From: Patescibacteria group bacterium
GTDB taxonomy: Bacteria; Patescibacteriota; Patescibacteriia; UBA2591; JABMQE01
Reading direction: 5' to 3'
Length of the DNA: 42,565 bases
Assembly: GCA_018896645.1 (NCBI GenBank)
Contig: JAHIMF010000075.1
Span: 1-42,565, forward strand
Below, in pieces: positions 15,284-25,402 of this stretch (positions are counted from its first letter, which is position 1; the number at the start of each line of letters is the position of its first letter). The notes under the pieces were generated by a model. That model was not told the DNA's origin. It saw only the letters and a list, made by a program, of their open reading frames with translations, and did not search any database. The translations under genes and the position numbers were made by a program.

Positions 15284-18200
15284 TCACATCCTCAGCGCCC
15301 GCTCTTTCTCAAGCACCTTAACCGTGGTCTTCACGACAGTATCCGAAATCAAAGAAATTGAATCAATGCCGCACTCTACTAAAAACTGGGCAAAGTCCGG
15401 AAAATCACTCGGCGCTTGACCGCAGATACCAATTTTCTTGCCGTTTTCTCGCGCCGCTTTTATCACCTGTCTCACCAGATCTTTGACGGCTTTATTTCTC
15501 TCGTCATACACGTGGGCCACAATTTCGCTGTCTCTATCCACGCCAAGCACCAGCTGGGTTAAATCATTAGAGCCAATGGAAAAACCGTCAAAAATTTTAA
15601 AAAACTCTTGAGCTAAAATTACATTGGAAGGGATCTCGCACATCACATAAACTTCTAATCCGTCTTTACCGCGTTTCAAACCGCATTTTTCCATAATTTT
15701 TAAAACTTTCTTGCCTTCTTCCACTGTTCGGCAAAAGGGCACCATTATTTTTACATTAATAAGTCCCATCACTTCCCGCACTCGTTTTAAAGCATAACAC
15801 TCCAGTTCAAATGCTGGCTTAAATTTCTCATCATAATAACGGGAAGCCCCGCGCCAGCCGATCATGGGATTTGACTCTTCGGGCTCAAAATATTTTCCGC
15901 CTAAAAGCGTAGCGTATTCATTAGTTTTAAAATCGCTTAAACGGACAATCACATCTTTAGGATAAAAAGCCGCGGCAATTTGGGCAATCCCTTCGGCCAA
16001 TTCATAAATATAATAATCCGTCTTTTTCTTGTATTCACGCGTTTTCTCCTCAATCTGTTGCCTCACTGATTTGTCTTTAATCTTGTCAAAATTAACCAAA
16101 GCCAAAGGATGCACTCCTATATAACTGGAGATTATAAATTCCTCCCTAGCCAGCCCCACGCCGTCATTGGGAATAAACGATTCCCGCATCGCTTCTTCTG
16201 GATTTCCAATATTCATCATTATTTTTGTTTTTGGCTGCTTTAAAGTTTTAAGATTTGTCTTATTGACCTTGTATTTTACCTTGCCCTGATAAACAAAACC
16301 CTGCTCGCCGCCAGAGCAATCAACCGTGACTTCCTGGCCAGTTTTCAAAACTTTAGTGCCGTCTTCTGTTCCCACGATACACGGGATACCAAGCTCCCGG
16401 CTGACAATCGCCGCGTGGCAAGTTCTACCCCCGCTATTCGTCACAATCCCGGCGGCAATCTTCATAATCGGCTCCCAGTCCGGGTTAGTCATCTCGGTTA
16501 CTAAAACTTCGCTCTTCTGAAAAGAATGAATCCCCCGAGTATCTTTAATCACATTCACTTTGCCCGCACCTATCTTATTACCAACACTTTTACCTTGAAT
16601 TAATATTTTTCCTTTTTGGATCAGCCGATACTCCTCAAGCACATTAACATCACGAAGTGCCTGTACTGTTTCTGGCCTAGCTTGCACAACATACAATTCG
16701 CCGGTAATCCCATCTTTAGCCCATTCAATATCCATTGGTTTTTTATAATGCTCTTCAATCGCCATCCCCCATTTTGCTAACTTTAAAACCTCGTCATCGG
16801 TAATAGCATATCTCTTGCGTAAGCCTTTGGGAACCGGGATATTCTTTGTTGGACCTTTACCCGGCACCCTGCTATACACCATCTTAATTTTTTTATCGCC
16901 CGGTCGTTTAGAAATAATCGGTTTGAATCCTTGCTTAAGGGTAGTTTTAAAAACATAATATTCATCCGGGGTTACTTTGCCCTGAACAATATTTTCACCC
17001 AGACCATAGATGGAATTTACTAGAACTACATCCCGAAAGCCAGACTCGGTATCAATCGTAAATGTTACCCCGCTCGCTCCTTTATCCGCCCGCACCATTT
17101 TCTGCACCCCGATGGAAAGGGAAACCTGAAAATGATCAAAACCCTTATCCTCGCGATAACTAATGGCTCGATTTGTAAAAAGTGAAGCAAAACATTTCTT
17201 GCAGGCAGAAAGTAAGTCGTGCTCACCCTTAATGTTTAAATAAGTCTCCTGTTGCCCAGCAAAAGAGGCTGAATTATGAGTAATTATCCCTCCAATCCCT
17301 GCAGCAAAATTTTCAACCCCCGGAACTACAAAATCATACACTGGCTCACTATAATCTATTGGTTCAATCTTCTTGATTTGGTCCCAAAGCACTGATTTGC
17401 TTGCCAACAAATTATCAAAAAATCCTATTTTATAAGATTTGACAACTTCTCTTAGCTTCTTCGTTCCAAAACTGCCGGAAAAAATTGCCTTATTCCAAGG
17501 GCTCATCCCTTTCTTAAATCTACCCCTTTTATCATAGTATATGTATCTTCCTTGAATCTGCTTAGGTGTCTCGTAAAATGTCTTGTGACAAAATCGACAA
17601 TAAAACCTTTCTTTACCCTTATAATAACTTGACCTCTCTATTTCCTTCTTGCAACTTGGGCATACATTAATTTCAGTCTCCTTTTTGGGTAAACTATCTA
17701 TAAAGTGTTCTTTAATTTCTTTTGACAAAAATTCATTGATATTTATTCTATTCTTAAATTGAATATTCTTGGTCTTCTTGTAATTCTCAATCAGCTGATC
17801 CAACTTACAAACCTTGCTTTTAACTGTAAAGCCAACAAGATTTCTAAAACTCTCTGCCTCATGATAAGGAATCACAATATCAATACTCTTGCTCCTTTTT
17901 CGCAAATAAAACTCAACTCCCAGTATCTCTAACAACTTTACTATTCCGCCAATCAACATCTCGGATGTAGAAGTGTAAGATATTATTCTATGAGAAACAT
18001 AACCATCGCCATCAAAACATCCTCTTAAAAATTCCCCAATCAATTCTATGTTCCACTCAAAAACAAATTCTGGAATTTTTTTAATACGACAAGATCTTCC
18101 CTTTCCCTTTTGACTGCCAATAGGCTCCCCTGTAACTATGTGCAAAAATCTAACCAACGACTTGCAATAAACCCTTAAAGTGCTTCTATTAACCTTTTGT

Positions 18201-19270
18201 CTATTATATAATCTTAAAGATTTGCAAAAACTAATTACCCGACTCATTACTTCTCTGTCACTGTTTGTAATCATCACACAATTATTTCTATAAGTAGAAC
18301 CTTCGGCTAAATAAATACCCAAAAAATAAGCAAAGTCTTTGGTAAAATAAATTCTACTTGGCAGCCCATGTTGAATTTTCCAGTTGCTAGACTTATTTTT
18401 AATCTTTATTAAACCATTATCCTCTACGACATCATCGCCTTCTATATAATCTAAAAAATCTAAATAATCATCTATACTTAAAGTCCCTTCAGGTAATTTT
18501 TTTATCACCGGTAACTTCTCGTTGCCCTCCAAGTCTCCGATTGAAGCCACTTCGCTTGGCTTTAATGTTCTCTCATCTAAAACAATTAACGTATGATTTG
18601 GTGAAACTGTTATTTCTCGACCCGTAACAGTAGTTATTTTATACAATCTATCCTCACTTGTTTTATGCTTATAAATTTCTTTGACTTTGCACCATCTAAT
18701 CTCATTATCATCTAAAGCTGGAATTTCAATCTCATAACCTCTACCACCACCAACCAAATCATAAATCTCTTTCATCTTCCGATAATAAATTTTTCCGTCA
18801 ATTTTAACTATGATATGTTCATCTTCAGATATACTCGGCAAATCCTCTGCTGTCGCGCTGGAGCGGACAGCAACATCTACCCGCGAGCTCTTGTATTCCC
18901 GACTCAACTTTTTATAAGCTTGGGTAATTTCTGTTTTTAGCTGCTCTGGCAATTTGGCTTTTAAAATCGCCTTTCGCACTTTAGCGCCGCGCTCCATCAA
19001 ATTTCTGACGTTATGCGTGTCTAAATCTTTCAAAATATCTTTTATCTCTTGTTCAATCCCGGCTTCCTTTATAAATTGCTGATAAGCATACGCGGTAACA
19101 GCAAAACCATTAGGAATTTTAATTCCCTCTTTTGTAAGTTTTGAATACATCTCACCCAATGAAGCGTTTTTGCCGCCAACTGCGGGAATGTCTTTAATAG
19201 TGATTTCCTTGAACCAAAGGATGTTGGATTTTCGAAGACCCCGAGCTTGTTGAGGAGTATTTTTTTGCAT
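15284..19270 (-). CDS. ppsA: phosphoenolpyruvate synthase containing an intein
   Basis: PEP synthase makes PEP from pyruvate and ATP, releasing AMP and phosphate, and feeds gluconeogenesis. I chose the ATG at 19270 because the family N-terminus (ILWFKEITIKDIPAVGGKNA) begins 17 residues later; an upstream ATG at 19366 adds 32 unrelated residues. The extein parts total 807 residues, a normal length. They comprise the ATP-grasp domain (AVRSSATAEDLP ... SASFAGQQETYLN), the phosphohistidine domain (GGRTCHAAIVSRELGIPCIV) and the PEP/pyruvate domain (MCEIPSNVILA, FSIGSNDLTQLVLGVDRDS). The intein lies between EDLP and SASFAGQQ, so function depends on splicing. GC and codon use of the intein look poorer in G+C than the exteins. 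Confidence 0.95.
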   Translation of the reverse strand: MQKNTPQQARGLRKSNILWFKEITIKDIPAVGGKNASLGEMYSKLTKEGIKIPNGFAVTAYAYQQFIKEAGIEQEIKDILKDLDTHNVRNLMERGAKVRKAILKAKLPEQLKTEITQAYKKLSREYKSSRVDVAVRSSATAEDLPSISEDEHIIVKIDGKIYYRKMKEIYDLVGGGRGYEIEIPALDDNEIRWCKVKEIYKHKTSEDRLYKITTVTGREITVSPNHTLIVLDERTLKPSEVASIGDLEGNEKLPVIKKLPEGTLSIDDYLDFLDYIEGDDVVEDNGLIKIKNKSSNWKIQHGLPSRIYFTKDFAYFLGIYLAEGSTYRNNCVMITNSDREVMSRVISFCKSLRLYNRQKVNRSTLRVYCKSLVRFLHIVTGEPIGSQKGKGRSCRIKKIPEFVFEWNIELIGEFLRGCFDGDGYVSHRIISYTSTSEMLIGGIVKLLEILGVEFYLRKRSKSIDIVIPYHEAESFRNLVGFTVKSKVCKLDQLIENYKKTKNIQFKNRININEFLSKEIKEHFIDSLPKKETEINVCPSCKKEIERSSYYKGKERFYCRFCHKTFYETPKQIQGRYIYYDKRGRFKKGMSPWNKAIFSGSFGTKKLREVVKSYKIGFFDNLLASKSVLWDQIKKIEPIDYSEPVYDFVVPGVENFAAGIGGIITHNSASFAGQQETYLNIKGEHDLLSACKKCFASLFTNRAISYREDKGFDHFQVSLSIGVQKMVRADKGASGVTFTIDTESGFRDVVLVNSIYGLGENIVQGKVTPDEYYVFKTTLKQGFKPIISKRPGDKKIKMVYSRVPGKGPTKNIPVPKGLRKRYAITDDEVLKLAKWGMAIEEHYKKPMDIEWAKDGITGELYVVQARPETVQALRDVNVLEEYRLIQKGKILIQGKSVGNKIGAGKVNVIKDTRGIHSFQKSEVLVTEMTNPDWEPIMKIAAGIVTNSGGRTCHAAIVSRELGIPCIVGTEDGTKVLKTGQEVTVDCSGGEQGFVYQGKVKYKVNKTNLKTLKQPKTKIMMNIGNPEEAMRESFIPNDGVGLAREEFIISSYIGVHPLALVNFDKIKDKSVRQQIEEKTREYKKKTDYYIYELAEGIAQIAAAFYPKDVIVRLSDFKTNEYATLLGGKYFEPEESNPMIGWRGASRYYDEKFKPAFELECYALKRVREVMGLINVKIMVPFCRTVEEGKKVLKIMEKCGLKRGKDGLEVYVMCEIPSNVILAQEFFKIFDGFSIGSNDLTQLVLGVDRDSEIVAHVYDERNKAVKDLVRQVIKAARENGKKIGICGQAPSDFPDFAQFLVECGIDSISLISDTVVKTTVKVLEKERALRM
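17273..18835 (-). mobile_element. 521-residue intein with LAGLIDADG homing endonuclease and zinc ribbon
   Basis: The intein begins with Ser1 (SISEDEHIIV) and ends GGIITHN, followed by Ser+1 of the extein. Block B is TGREITVSPNHTLIV (residues 71-85, with the conserved TxxH-like PNHT). The two endonuclease motifs are FLGIYLAEGS (171-180) and LRGCFDGDGYV (270-280). Block F is VYDFVVPGVENFAAG (499-513). A CPSC...CRFC zinc ribbon at about 392-416 is an extra DNA-binding module. All residues for class 1 splicing (Ser1, block B His, penultimate His, terminal Asn, Ser+1) are present. The endonuclease acidic residues (E in LAEGS, D in FDGDG) are intact, so it may still be mobile. Confidence 0.93.
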
Positions 19271-19461
19271 GGAAAATTTTTTGATTAATAAAATTGTTTC
19301 AGTCAGAGCTAAGCTCATCTGTGTCAGCTTTGCCTTTGGCTGAAATAAGGTTAACAAAAATAACAAAATTATTAACTTTATTAACTACTGTATTAACCTA
19401 TTAACTACTGCGATTGTTCAAAATGTTGCGTGTTGCGTGTTTCGTGTTTCGTGAATCGTGA

Positions 19462-19794
19462 TTAAAACTTAAACTTCTTTGCATACTTCCCTAACACCGG
19501 CATCTCCCACATCTTACCAGCCAAGGCATTTATAATACCCATTACCGAAAACAGGACAGCAACGATCCAACCGAGAAAAGATAAAAGCCAACCAAGCAAG
19601 GGCACCACGGCAATAATAATCAAAGCAATCTCACCAATAAAAAGCACTAGTCCTTGTCTGGCGTGGTGCTGGGCAAACTTGCTTTGTTTCTTGACCAACA
19701 AGGGAATGATGCATAAAATCCCAATGTAGGAAATCACGCCCATGGCCCGGTCAATGTCAATCTCCGGGGTTTGAATAGGTTTTTCTTCTGGCAT
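19462..19794 (-). CDS. DUF4870-like small membrane protein
   Basis: A 110-residue protein with three hydrophobic segments (GVISYIGILCIIPLLV, LVLFIGEIALIIIAVVPLLG, WLLSFLGWIVAVLFSVMGII) and the central motif KKQSKFAQHHARQGLVLF. That motif is typical of DUF4870/Tic20-like proteins. Function is unknown. It lies alone between ppsA and groEL on the same strand, with repeats on both sides. Confidence 0.82.
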   Translation of the reverse strand: MPEEKPIQTPEIDIDRAMGVISYIGILCIIPLLVKKQSKFAQHHARQGLVLFIGEIALIIIAVVPLLGWLLSFLGWIVAVLFSVMGIINALAGKMWEMPVLGKYAKKFKF

Positions 19795-19806
19795 AAAATT
19801 AAGGTT

Positions 19807-19870
19807 ATTAGTTAGATTAGTTAGATTAGTTAGATTAGTTAGATTAGTTAGATTAGTTAAATTAGTTAGA
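19807..19870. repeat. (ATTAGTTAG)n minisatellite
   Basis: About seven tandem copies of the 9-bp unit, the last two with one change, upstream of the DUF4870-like gene. Confidence 0.92.
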
Positions 19871-20085
19871 CTGATGAAGTTCTTTAACCAATAACCAATC
19901 TAACTTATAACTCTCTTTATTATACAACAATAAAAGAATCTTGACAAACATTTCTGTAACCAAAAAGCGCCCCAGTTTCCCAAGGACGCTTTTTTATTAT
20001 GCATGCATCAATTTGCAGCTATTCGCAATTTTTAGCTATTCGCAATTCGTATCTATTCGTCTTCAATTCGTATCCGTTCGTGTCA

Positions 20086-21786
<1,701 letters not shown>

Positions 21787-21974
21787 TTAAATTTATTGAT
21801 TTATTAGTTTATTAATTTATTAACTTAAGAAGATAACAATTGTATTACTATAAGTTACGCGAAGGCTGGGCGCAGCCCTGAACCTAAGCGTTAGCGCATG
21901 GTTCGGGGCGCAGCGAAACCGAGCTTATTACAACAAGTTACAAATTACATCCATGCTCATATGCCCCACAAGTA

Positions 21975-22264
21975 TTATTCTAAAATCGCAATAATATCCG
22001 ATTCAGAAATCACTAAGTATTCCTCTTCATCAACCTTTATTTCGTCAGGTGAATATTTTTTGAACATCACCTTGTTGCCAACAGCCACGCTCATTGGCGC
22101 GCGCTGGCCATTGTCTAATAATTTTCCCGGACCAACAGCAATAACTTCGCCTTTTCCGGCTTTTCTTTTTCCGCGGTATCCGGCAAAATAATGCCAGCTT
22201 TAGTGACTTCGTCTTCGCCGCTGGGTTTGATCACAACATTGTCGTGTAATGGTTTCAGATTCAT
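21975..22264 (-). pseudogene. groES: co-chaperonin GroES with an apparent 1-bp frameshift
   Basis: The frame from ATG 22264 reads [20 protein letters not shown], then [13 protein letters not shown], and should continue [10 protein letters not shown]. In the given sequence it instead runs off and stops at 22115. The correct continuation ([20 protein letters not shown], then VMFKKYSPDEI and EEEYLVISESDIIAILE) is in the other frame and ends at TAA 21975-21977. One missing base near 22149-22156 (the GAAAAGGC stretch) accounts for it. With that base the protein has 96 residues, a normal GroES. Both flanking halves are well conserved, so this is a sequencing or assembly error, a very recent mutation, or a -1 slip on GAAAAG. 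Confidence 0.88.
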
Positions 22265-22355
22265 AGTTTTTCTCCGAATTTAACGAATACTACTAATATT
22301 ACTATTTTAAGCAATATTCGTTTTATTAGTATTTATTAGTATTTATTAGTATTTA

Positions 22356-22382
22356 TTAGCACTCTATAGCTTCAAGTGCCAA
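22356..22382. promoter_or_regulatory. CIRCE operator (HrcA binding site)
   Basis: TTAGCACTC, nine bases, AAGTGCCAA. The left arm matches the CIRCE consensus exactly and the right arm differs at two positions. It lies just downstream of the groES promoter, where HrcA repression is expected. hrcA is not in the window. Confidence 0.9.
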
Positions 22383-22398
22383 ATAAGGCCATTACATT

Positions 22399-22426
22399 AT
22401 TATATATGATTTAAAAAAAATGTCAA
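22399..22426 (-). promoter_or_regulatory. consensus sigma-70 promoter of groES-groEL
   Basis: On the minus strand: TTGACA (22421-22426), a 16-bp spacer and TATAAT (22399-22404). Both boxes are perfect. The CIRCE operator follows at once. Confidence 0.9.
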
Positions 22427-22433
22427 GCCCCCT

Positions 22434-22468
22434 AAATAAAAAGGGCGGAAAACCGTAGTCTTCCGCCA
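22434..22468 (-). terminator. terminator of the 22.5-23.1 kb gene pair
   Basis: Stem GGCGGAA (22444-22450) / TTCCGCC (22461-22467). On the minus strand a CTTTTTATTT tract follows. Confidence 0.82.
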
Positions 22469-22503
22469 CCATGCCATGAATTATAGTGTTATCTCGTCTA
22501 TCT

Positions 22504-22827
22504 TCACAAACGAGCAAGAATTAGCTCTCCCAGCCTTGCCATTTTCTCTTGGGTGTCCTCACCGTCATCGGCGCTAAAACCTCGCTGGTCCAAAATTTCC
22601 ATCAAACGCTCTTTGTTATTCGCAAGATAAATGAACAAACAAAGTAATAGGGGATCACGAATAACCAAAGAATAACTATCAAGTTCGTCAATGAGGCCGA
22701 GAGCGCTCTTTATTATCCCGTCGTCACTAAAATCATCCCCATCAAGATGCCCGAATTTTATCAATACGTTCCTCAATGCCTCAAGCTGTGCTCCCTTAAA
22801 AATCACCTGTACAATATCATCACTCAT
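22504..22827 (-). CDS. small acidic helical protein, unknown, paralogue A
   Basis: A 107-residue acidic protein I do not recognise. The start ATG has AAGGAGGAAG just upstream. VIFKGAQLEALRNVLIKFGH followed by LD resembles VIFSEEDAEQLKDVMATFGV followed by LD in the next gene upstream, so the two look like diverged tandem duplicates. The gene pair ends at a strong terminator and is probably transcribed from a TTGACA at 23293-23298 (a clear -10 is lacking). Function unknown. Confidence 0.78.
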   Translation of the reverse strand: MSDDIVQVIFKGAQLEALRNVLIKFGHLDGDDFSDDGIIKSALGLIDELDSYSLVIRDPLLLCLFIYLANNKERLMEILDQRGFSADDGEDTQEKMARLGELILARL

Positions 22828-22841
22828 GCTTCCTCCTTAAT

Positions 22842-23099
22842 TTAGGTTTCGTCTCCAGCACAGGCCATCTGACAACGATGCACTCTTCCCAACTCAAGCA
22901 ACACCCGAGTATCATGAAACCCAAAAATAAACTCCTTAAAAACCTTAGCCACTGCTTGGTTGCCGCCAGCTTCAACATGATCCAAAACCCCAAAGGTTGC
23001 CATTACGTCTTTCAACTGTTCGGCGTCCTCTTCACTAAAAATGACTACTGCATTCTTAGAAAAAAATTCCTTAAGCCAATTGAGCCAAACCAGGTTCAT
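22842..23099 (-). CDS. small protein, unknown, paralogue B
   Basis: An 85-residue protein sharing the V-IF...L..V...FG-LD pattern with paralogue A 14 bp downstream. The N-terminus is MNLVWLNWLKEFFSKN and the C-terminus holds two cysteines (RCQMACAGDE). There is no clear Shine-Dalgarno site. Upstream, AAGGAGG at 23218-23224 is followed by a possible 20-codon ORF (23136-23198), perhaps a leader or the remnant of a third copy. Function unknown. Confidence 0.65.
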   Translation of the reverse strand: MNLVWLNWLKEFFSKNAVVIFSEEDAEQLKDVMATFGVLDHVEAGGNQAVAKVFKEFIFGFHDTRVLLELGRVHRCQMACAGDET

Positions 23100-23329
23100 A
23101 TCTCTAATAATGCGCTCGCGAGCATCACTATCTAATTACAAACAACGAGACAGCTCCACACCAACTAATTCTTTGAGCGCCTTAACAACATCTTTCATTT
23201 CTTGAACAGCCGCAACGCCTCCTTAACTTAAAGTTTAACTTCATGAAAAGAACCGCCTCCCAATATCATAACTTATCACACCTAATTTTCCATGTCAACC
23301 CCAAAACTAACCAACCAGCGCATTACCTC

Positions 23330-23665
23330 TTAAAAAATGAACCGCAACTGCTGCTTAATTTCCCGAAATTCCTCCTTGCTCAAAATCCCAACCCTTTTTT
23401 GCAAACGTTCCTTATCTAAAGTCCGAATTTGAAACAACAATACCACTGAATCCCTGTCAAGCCCAGAAATCTCCTTGGATAAAAAATAAGTAGTTAGTCT
23501 GCCCTTAGCTTTAAGATTAGAAGTTATTGGCGCAATAATTACCGTACTCAAATTCTTATTCAAAATATTATTCTGCAAAATCAAAACTGGCCTAAATCCT
23601 GCCTGTTCATGCCCTTTTATTGGATTAAGATTTGCTAAATAAATTTCTCCTTGATGAATTGTCAT
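23330..23665 (-). CDS. mazF: MazF/PemK-type mRNA interferase toxin
   Basis: A 111-residue MazF-family toxin: GEIYLANLNPIKGHEQAGFR followed by PVLILQN, then VIIAPITSNLKAKGRLTTYF, DSVVLLFQIRTLDKERLQKR and VGILSKEEFREIKQQL. The first-strand loop, the GFRPVLIL Arg-Pro turn and the Q-I-R-T-L-D-K segment are family hallmarks. It would cleave mRNA at short sites. The antitoxin gene lies 3 bp upstream. Confidence 0.93.
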   Translation of the reverse strand: MTIHQGEIYLANLNPIKGHEQAGFRPVLILQNNILNKNLSTVIIAPITSNLKAKGRLTTYFLSKEISGLDRDSVVLLFQIRTLDKERLQKRVGILSKEEFREIKQQLRFIF

Positions 23666-23668
23666 AAT

Positions 23669-23905
23669 TTATTTAACTTCTGATTGAATTAAAGTCCAGT
23701 CATCTTCACTTGGCAAATCATCAAAATTAATCTGAGACAGGGCTCTGGTGTCCTTATCAAGTTTCTTTTGAAACCAAAACTCTAAAGCCCTCTTGATTAT
23801 ATAACTCTGCGTTAAATTTTCCCTCATCGATATTCCCTTAAGCTCTTTAACCAATAAAGAGGGTAATAAAGCAGAAATCCGAGTTGTCTTTGTCGCTGTA
23901 TCCAT
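23669..23905 (-). CDS. ribbon-helix-helix antitoxin
   Basis: A 78-residue protein with an N-terminal CopG-like ribbon-helix-helix (TRISALLPSLLVKELKGISM, then ENLTQSYIIKRALEFWFQKK) and an acidic C-terminal tail (NFDDLPSEDDWTLIQSE) that should bind MazF. It lies 3 bp before the toxin gene. RHH antitoxins usually repress their own operon. Confidence 0.87.
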   Translation of the reverse strand: MDTATKTTRISALLPSLLVKELKGISMRENLTQSYIIKRALEFWFQKKLDKDTRALSQINFDDLPSEDDWTLIQSEVK

Positions 23906-23923
23906 AATTTACTAAATTAAATA

Positions 23924-25342
23924 TTACGATTTCATATTATCATATCGTAATACAAAAGTCAACCCCAAAACCAACCACCAAAGCATCGCTCCAAAATACA
24001 AAGACCAGAAATAGTGATCAAAAAAAGATAAAATAATTGCCACTATCAATATTATAAAAAAATTCAAAGCCCAAATATCCTGCCTCGTTTTTCTGATAAT
24101 TGATAATTGATAATTGATAATTGATAAAAGTATTCCCGCAAAAAACAGCAAACCAAAAATCCCAATCTCCGTCCAAACCAAAAGCCACAAATTGTGCACC
24201 GGCTGATAATCCCAAGCCTTTTTCTCTTCCATTCTCGCCTCATCGCCTTCACTCAAAACACCTTTTACGGAAGCAGACATCACAATCTCTCGCTGCCCTG
24301 GGGTGTGTCCATATAAATATAAAGTATAGTTTCCAATCCCCACACCCTTAAACCAATTATCCTTGATCAATGACCAGGCTTCTCTGTAACCAGCCAGCCG
24401 TTCCGTATTCGACATTGTCTCTAACCGTCCTTGACCAGCCACCCTCGCCATAAACGGCGCTTTGAATGTTATCCCAAAAACCGCAACAGTAAGTATTGTA
24501 ATAACTAGTAATTTAAAACTAATAATTTTTCTAAGCTTATCTTTTCTAAATAAAGTAATAAAGTAATAAAGTAATAAAGTAATAAAGAACGCCACCCACG
24601 CTCCCCTGGAAAAAGTGGCCAGCAACCCAAACAATATAACAATATAACAATATAACAATATAACAATTTTAAAAATTGATGGCCTATCTTTTTCACACTG
24701 ACCCTCGTACAACCCCACGCACATAACCAGCCCCGCGACCAACCAACCCGCTAACATGTTGGGGTGTGACAAACTGCCATAAGCCCGCAGCCAACGTTCT
24801 AGACCGACTTCAACCACGGAAACGCCCAAATCCCTGGCATTATGCAAAGCCATACCCAGCCATTTGCTGGCAAAAGTTTCTTGAAGCAAAAACTGCCAAA
24901 TACCCAAACCTGCCTGAAACGTCGCTGAAGCCACAATTGCACCAGCAATTTTTTTGTAATCCAGCTTTGTTGAAACAATTAACCAAAAAAGTAAAACCCC
25001 CTCAAACAGCCGCAACCAGCCATAAAGCGCTAGCCCCGAATCCTCCGCCCACCACACTGACAGCACGCTCCACATTAAAAACAACAATATAGCAATATAA
25101 CAATATAACAATTTTTTTGGAATCTTGAATCTTGAATCTTGAATCTTGCCACCGAAAAGTCTCAACACCACCAGCACCCACAACAAAATCTCCGTTCCAT
25201 ACAACGAATACGTCCCATACTCCCACGCCCCGCCGTTCAGCAGGCCCTCATGCCAAATCCATCTTGTCTGCCAAGGCAACAAAAAAACCAGGAGGTACAT
25301 CCCCCATTCGATAATTTTATTAAGTCTATTTTCCATCTTCAT
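23924..25342 (-). CDS. O-antigen ligase/polymerase (WaaL/Wzy) family protein
   Basis: A 472-residue protein with about 11-12 membrane helices. It has the family landmarks YGSLSHPNMLAGWLV, LLATFSRGAWVAFF, a large outer loop with GVGIGNYTLYLYG, and QPVHNLWLLVWTEIGIFGLL. It probably joins or polymerises surface glycans. Striking is the share of membrane sequence made from microsatellite [39 protein letters not shown] and LSIINYQLSII are translations of TTATATTG, TTTATTAC and AATTATC arrays. An in-frame AAGATTC array gives KIQDSRFKI. Confidence 0.85.
   Translation of the reverse strand: MKMENRLNKIIEWGMYLLVFLLPWQTRWIWHEGLLNGGAWEYGTYSLYGTEILLWVLVVLRLFGGKIQDSRFKIPKKLLYCYIAILLFLMWSVLSVWWAEDSGLALYGWLRLFEGVLLFWLIVSTKLDYKKIAGAIVASATFQAGLGIWQFLLQETFASKWLGMALHNARDLGVSVVEVGLERWLRAYGSLSHPNMLAGWLVAGLVMCVGLYEGQCEKDRPSIFKIVILLYCYIVILFGLLATFSRGAWVAFFITLLLYYFITLFRKDKLRKIISFKLLVITILTVAVFGITFKAPFMARVAGQGRLETMSNTERLAGYREAWSLIKDNWFKGVGIGNYTLYLYGHTPGQREIVMSASVKGVLSEGDEARMEEKKAWDYQPVHNLWLLVWTEIGIFGLLFFAGILLSIINYQLSIIRKTRQDIWALNFFIILIVAIILSFFDHYFWSLYFGAMLWWLVLGLTFVLRYDNMKS
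24098..24126. repeat. (GATAATT)n array inside the ligase gene
   Basis: Four 7-bp units, read AATTATC on the coding strand and translated LSIINYQLSII. Confidence 0.9.
24549..24669. repeat. 8-bp arrays GTAATAAA and CAATATAA inside the ligase gene
   Basis: (GTAATAAA)n at 24549-24589 and (CAATATAA)n at 24630-24669. On the coding strand they give LLYYFITL and LYCYIVIL, placed in predicted membrane helices. Confidence 0.9.
25083..25148. repeat. CAATATAA and GAATCTT arrays inside the ligase gene
   Basis: An 8-bp array (25083-25111) and a 7-bp array (GAATCTT x4, 25120-25148). On the coding strand they read KIQDSRFK followed by LLYCYIAIL. Confidence 0.88.
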
Positions 25343-25402
25343 AAATTTTATTAGAGGTATTTGAGTTTATTAGAGGTATTCGAGATAAACACCGCGCGCG
25401 CA

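Noticed and set aside
21898-22191. 97-codon plus-strand ORF
   Set aside because: It is the antisense of groES; the minus strand reads as GroES once one base is restored.
23136-23198. 20-codon minus-strand ORF behind AAGGAGG
   Set aside because: The ATG is 19 bases from the SD site and the peptide is too short to support as a gene; kept only as a remark.
24018-25364. Several short ORFs antisense or out of frame within the ligase gene
   Set aside because: They exist because the microsatellites are open in all frames of one strand; the long membrane-protein frame explains the region.
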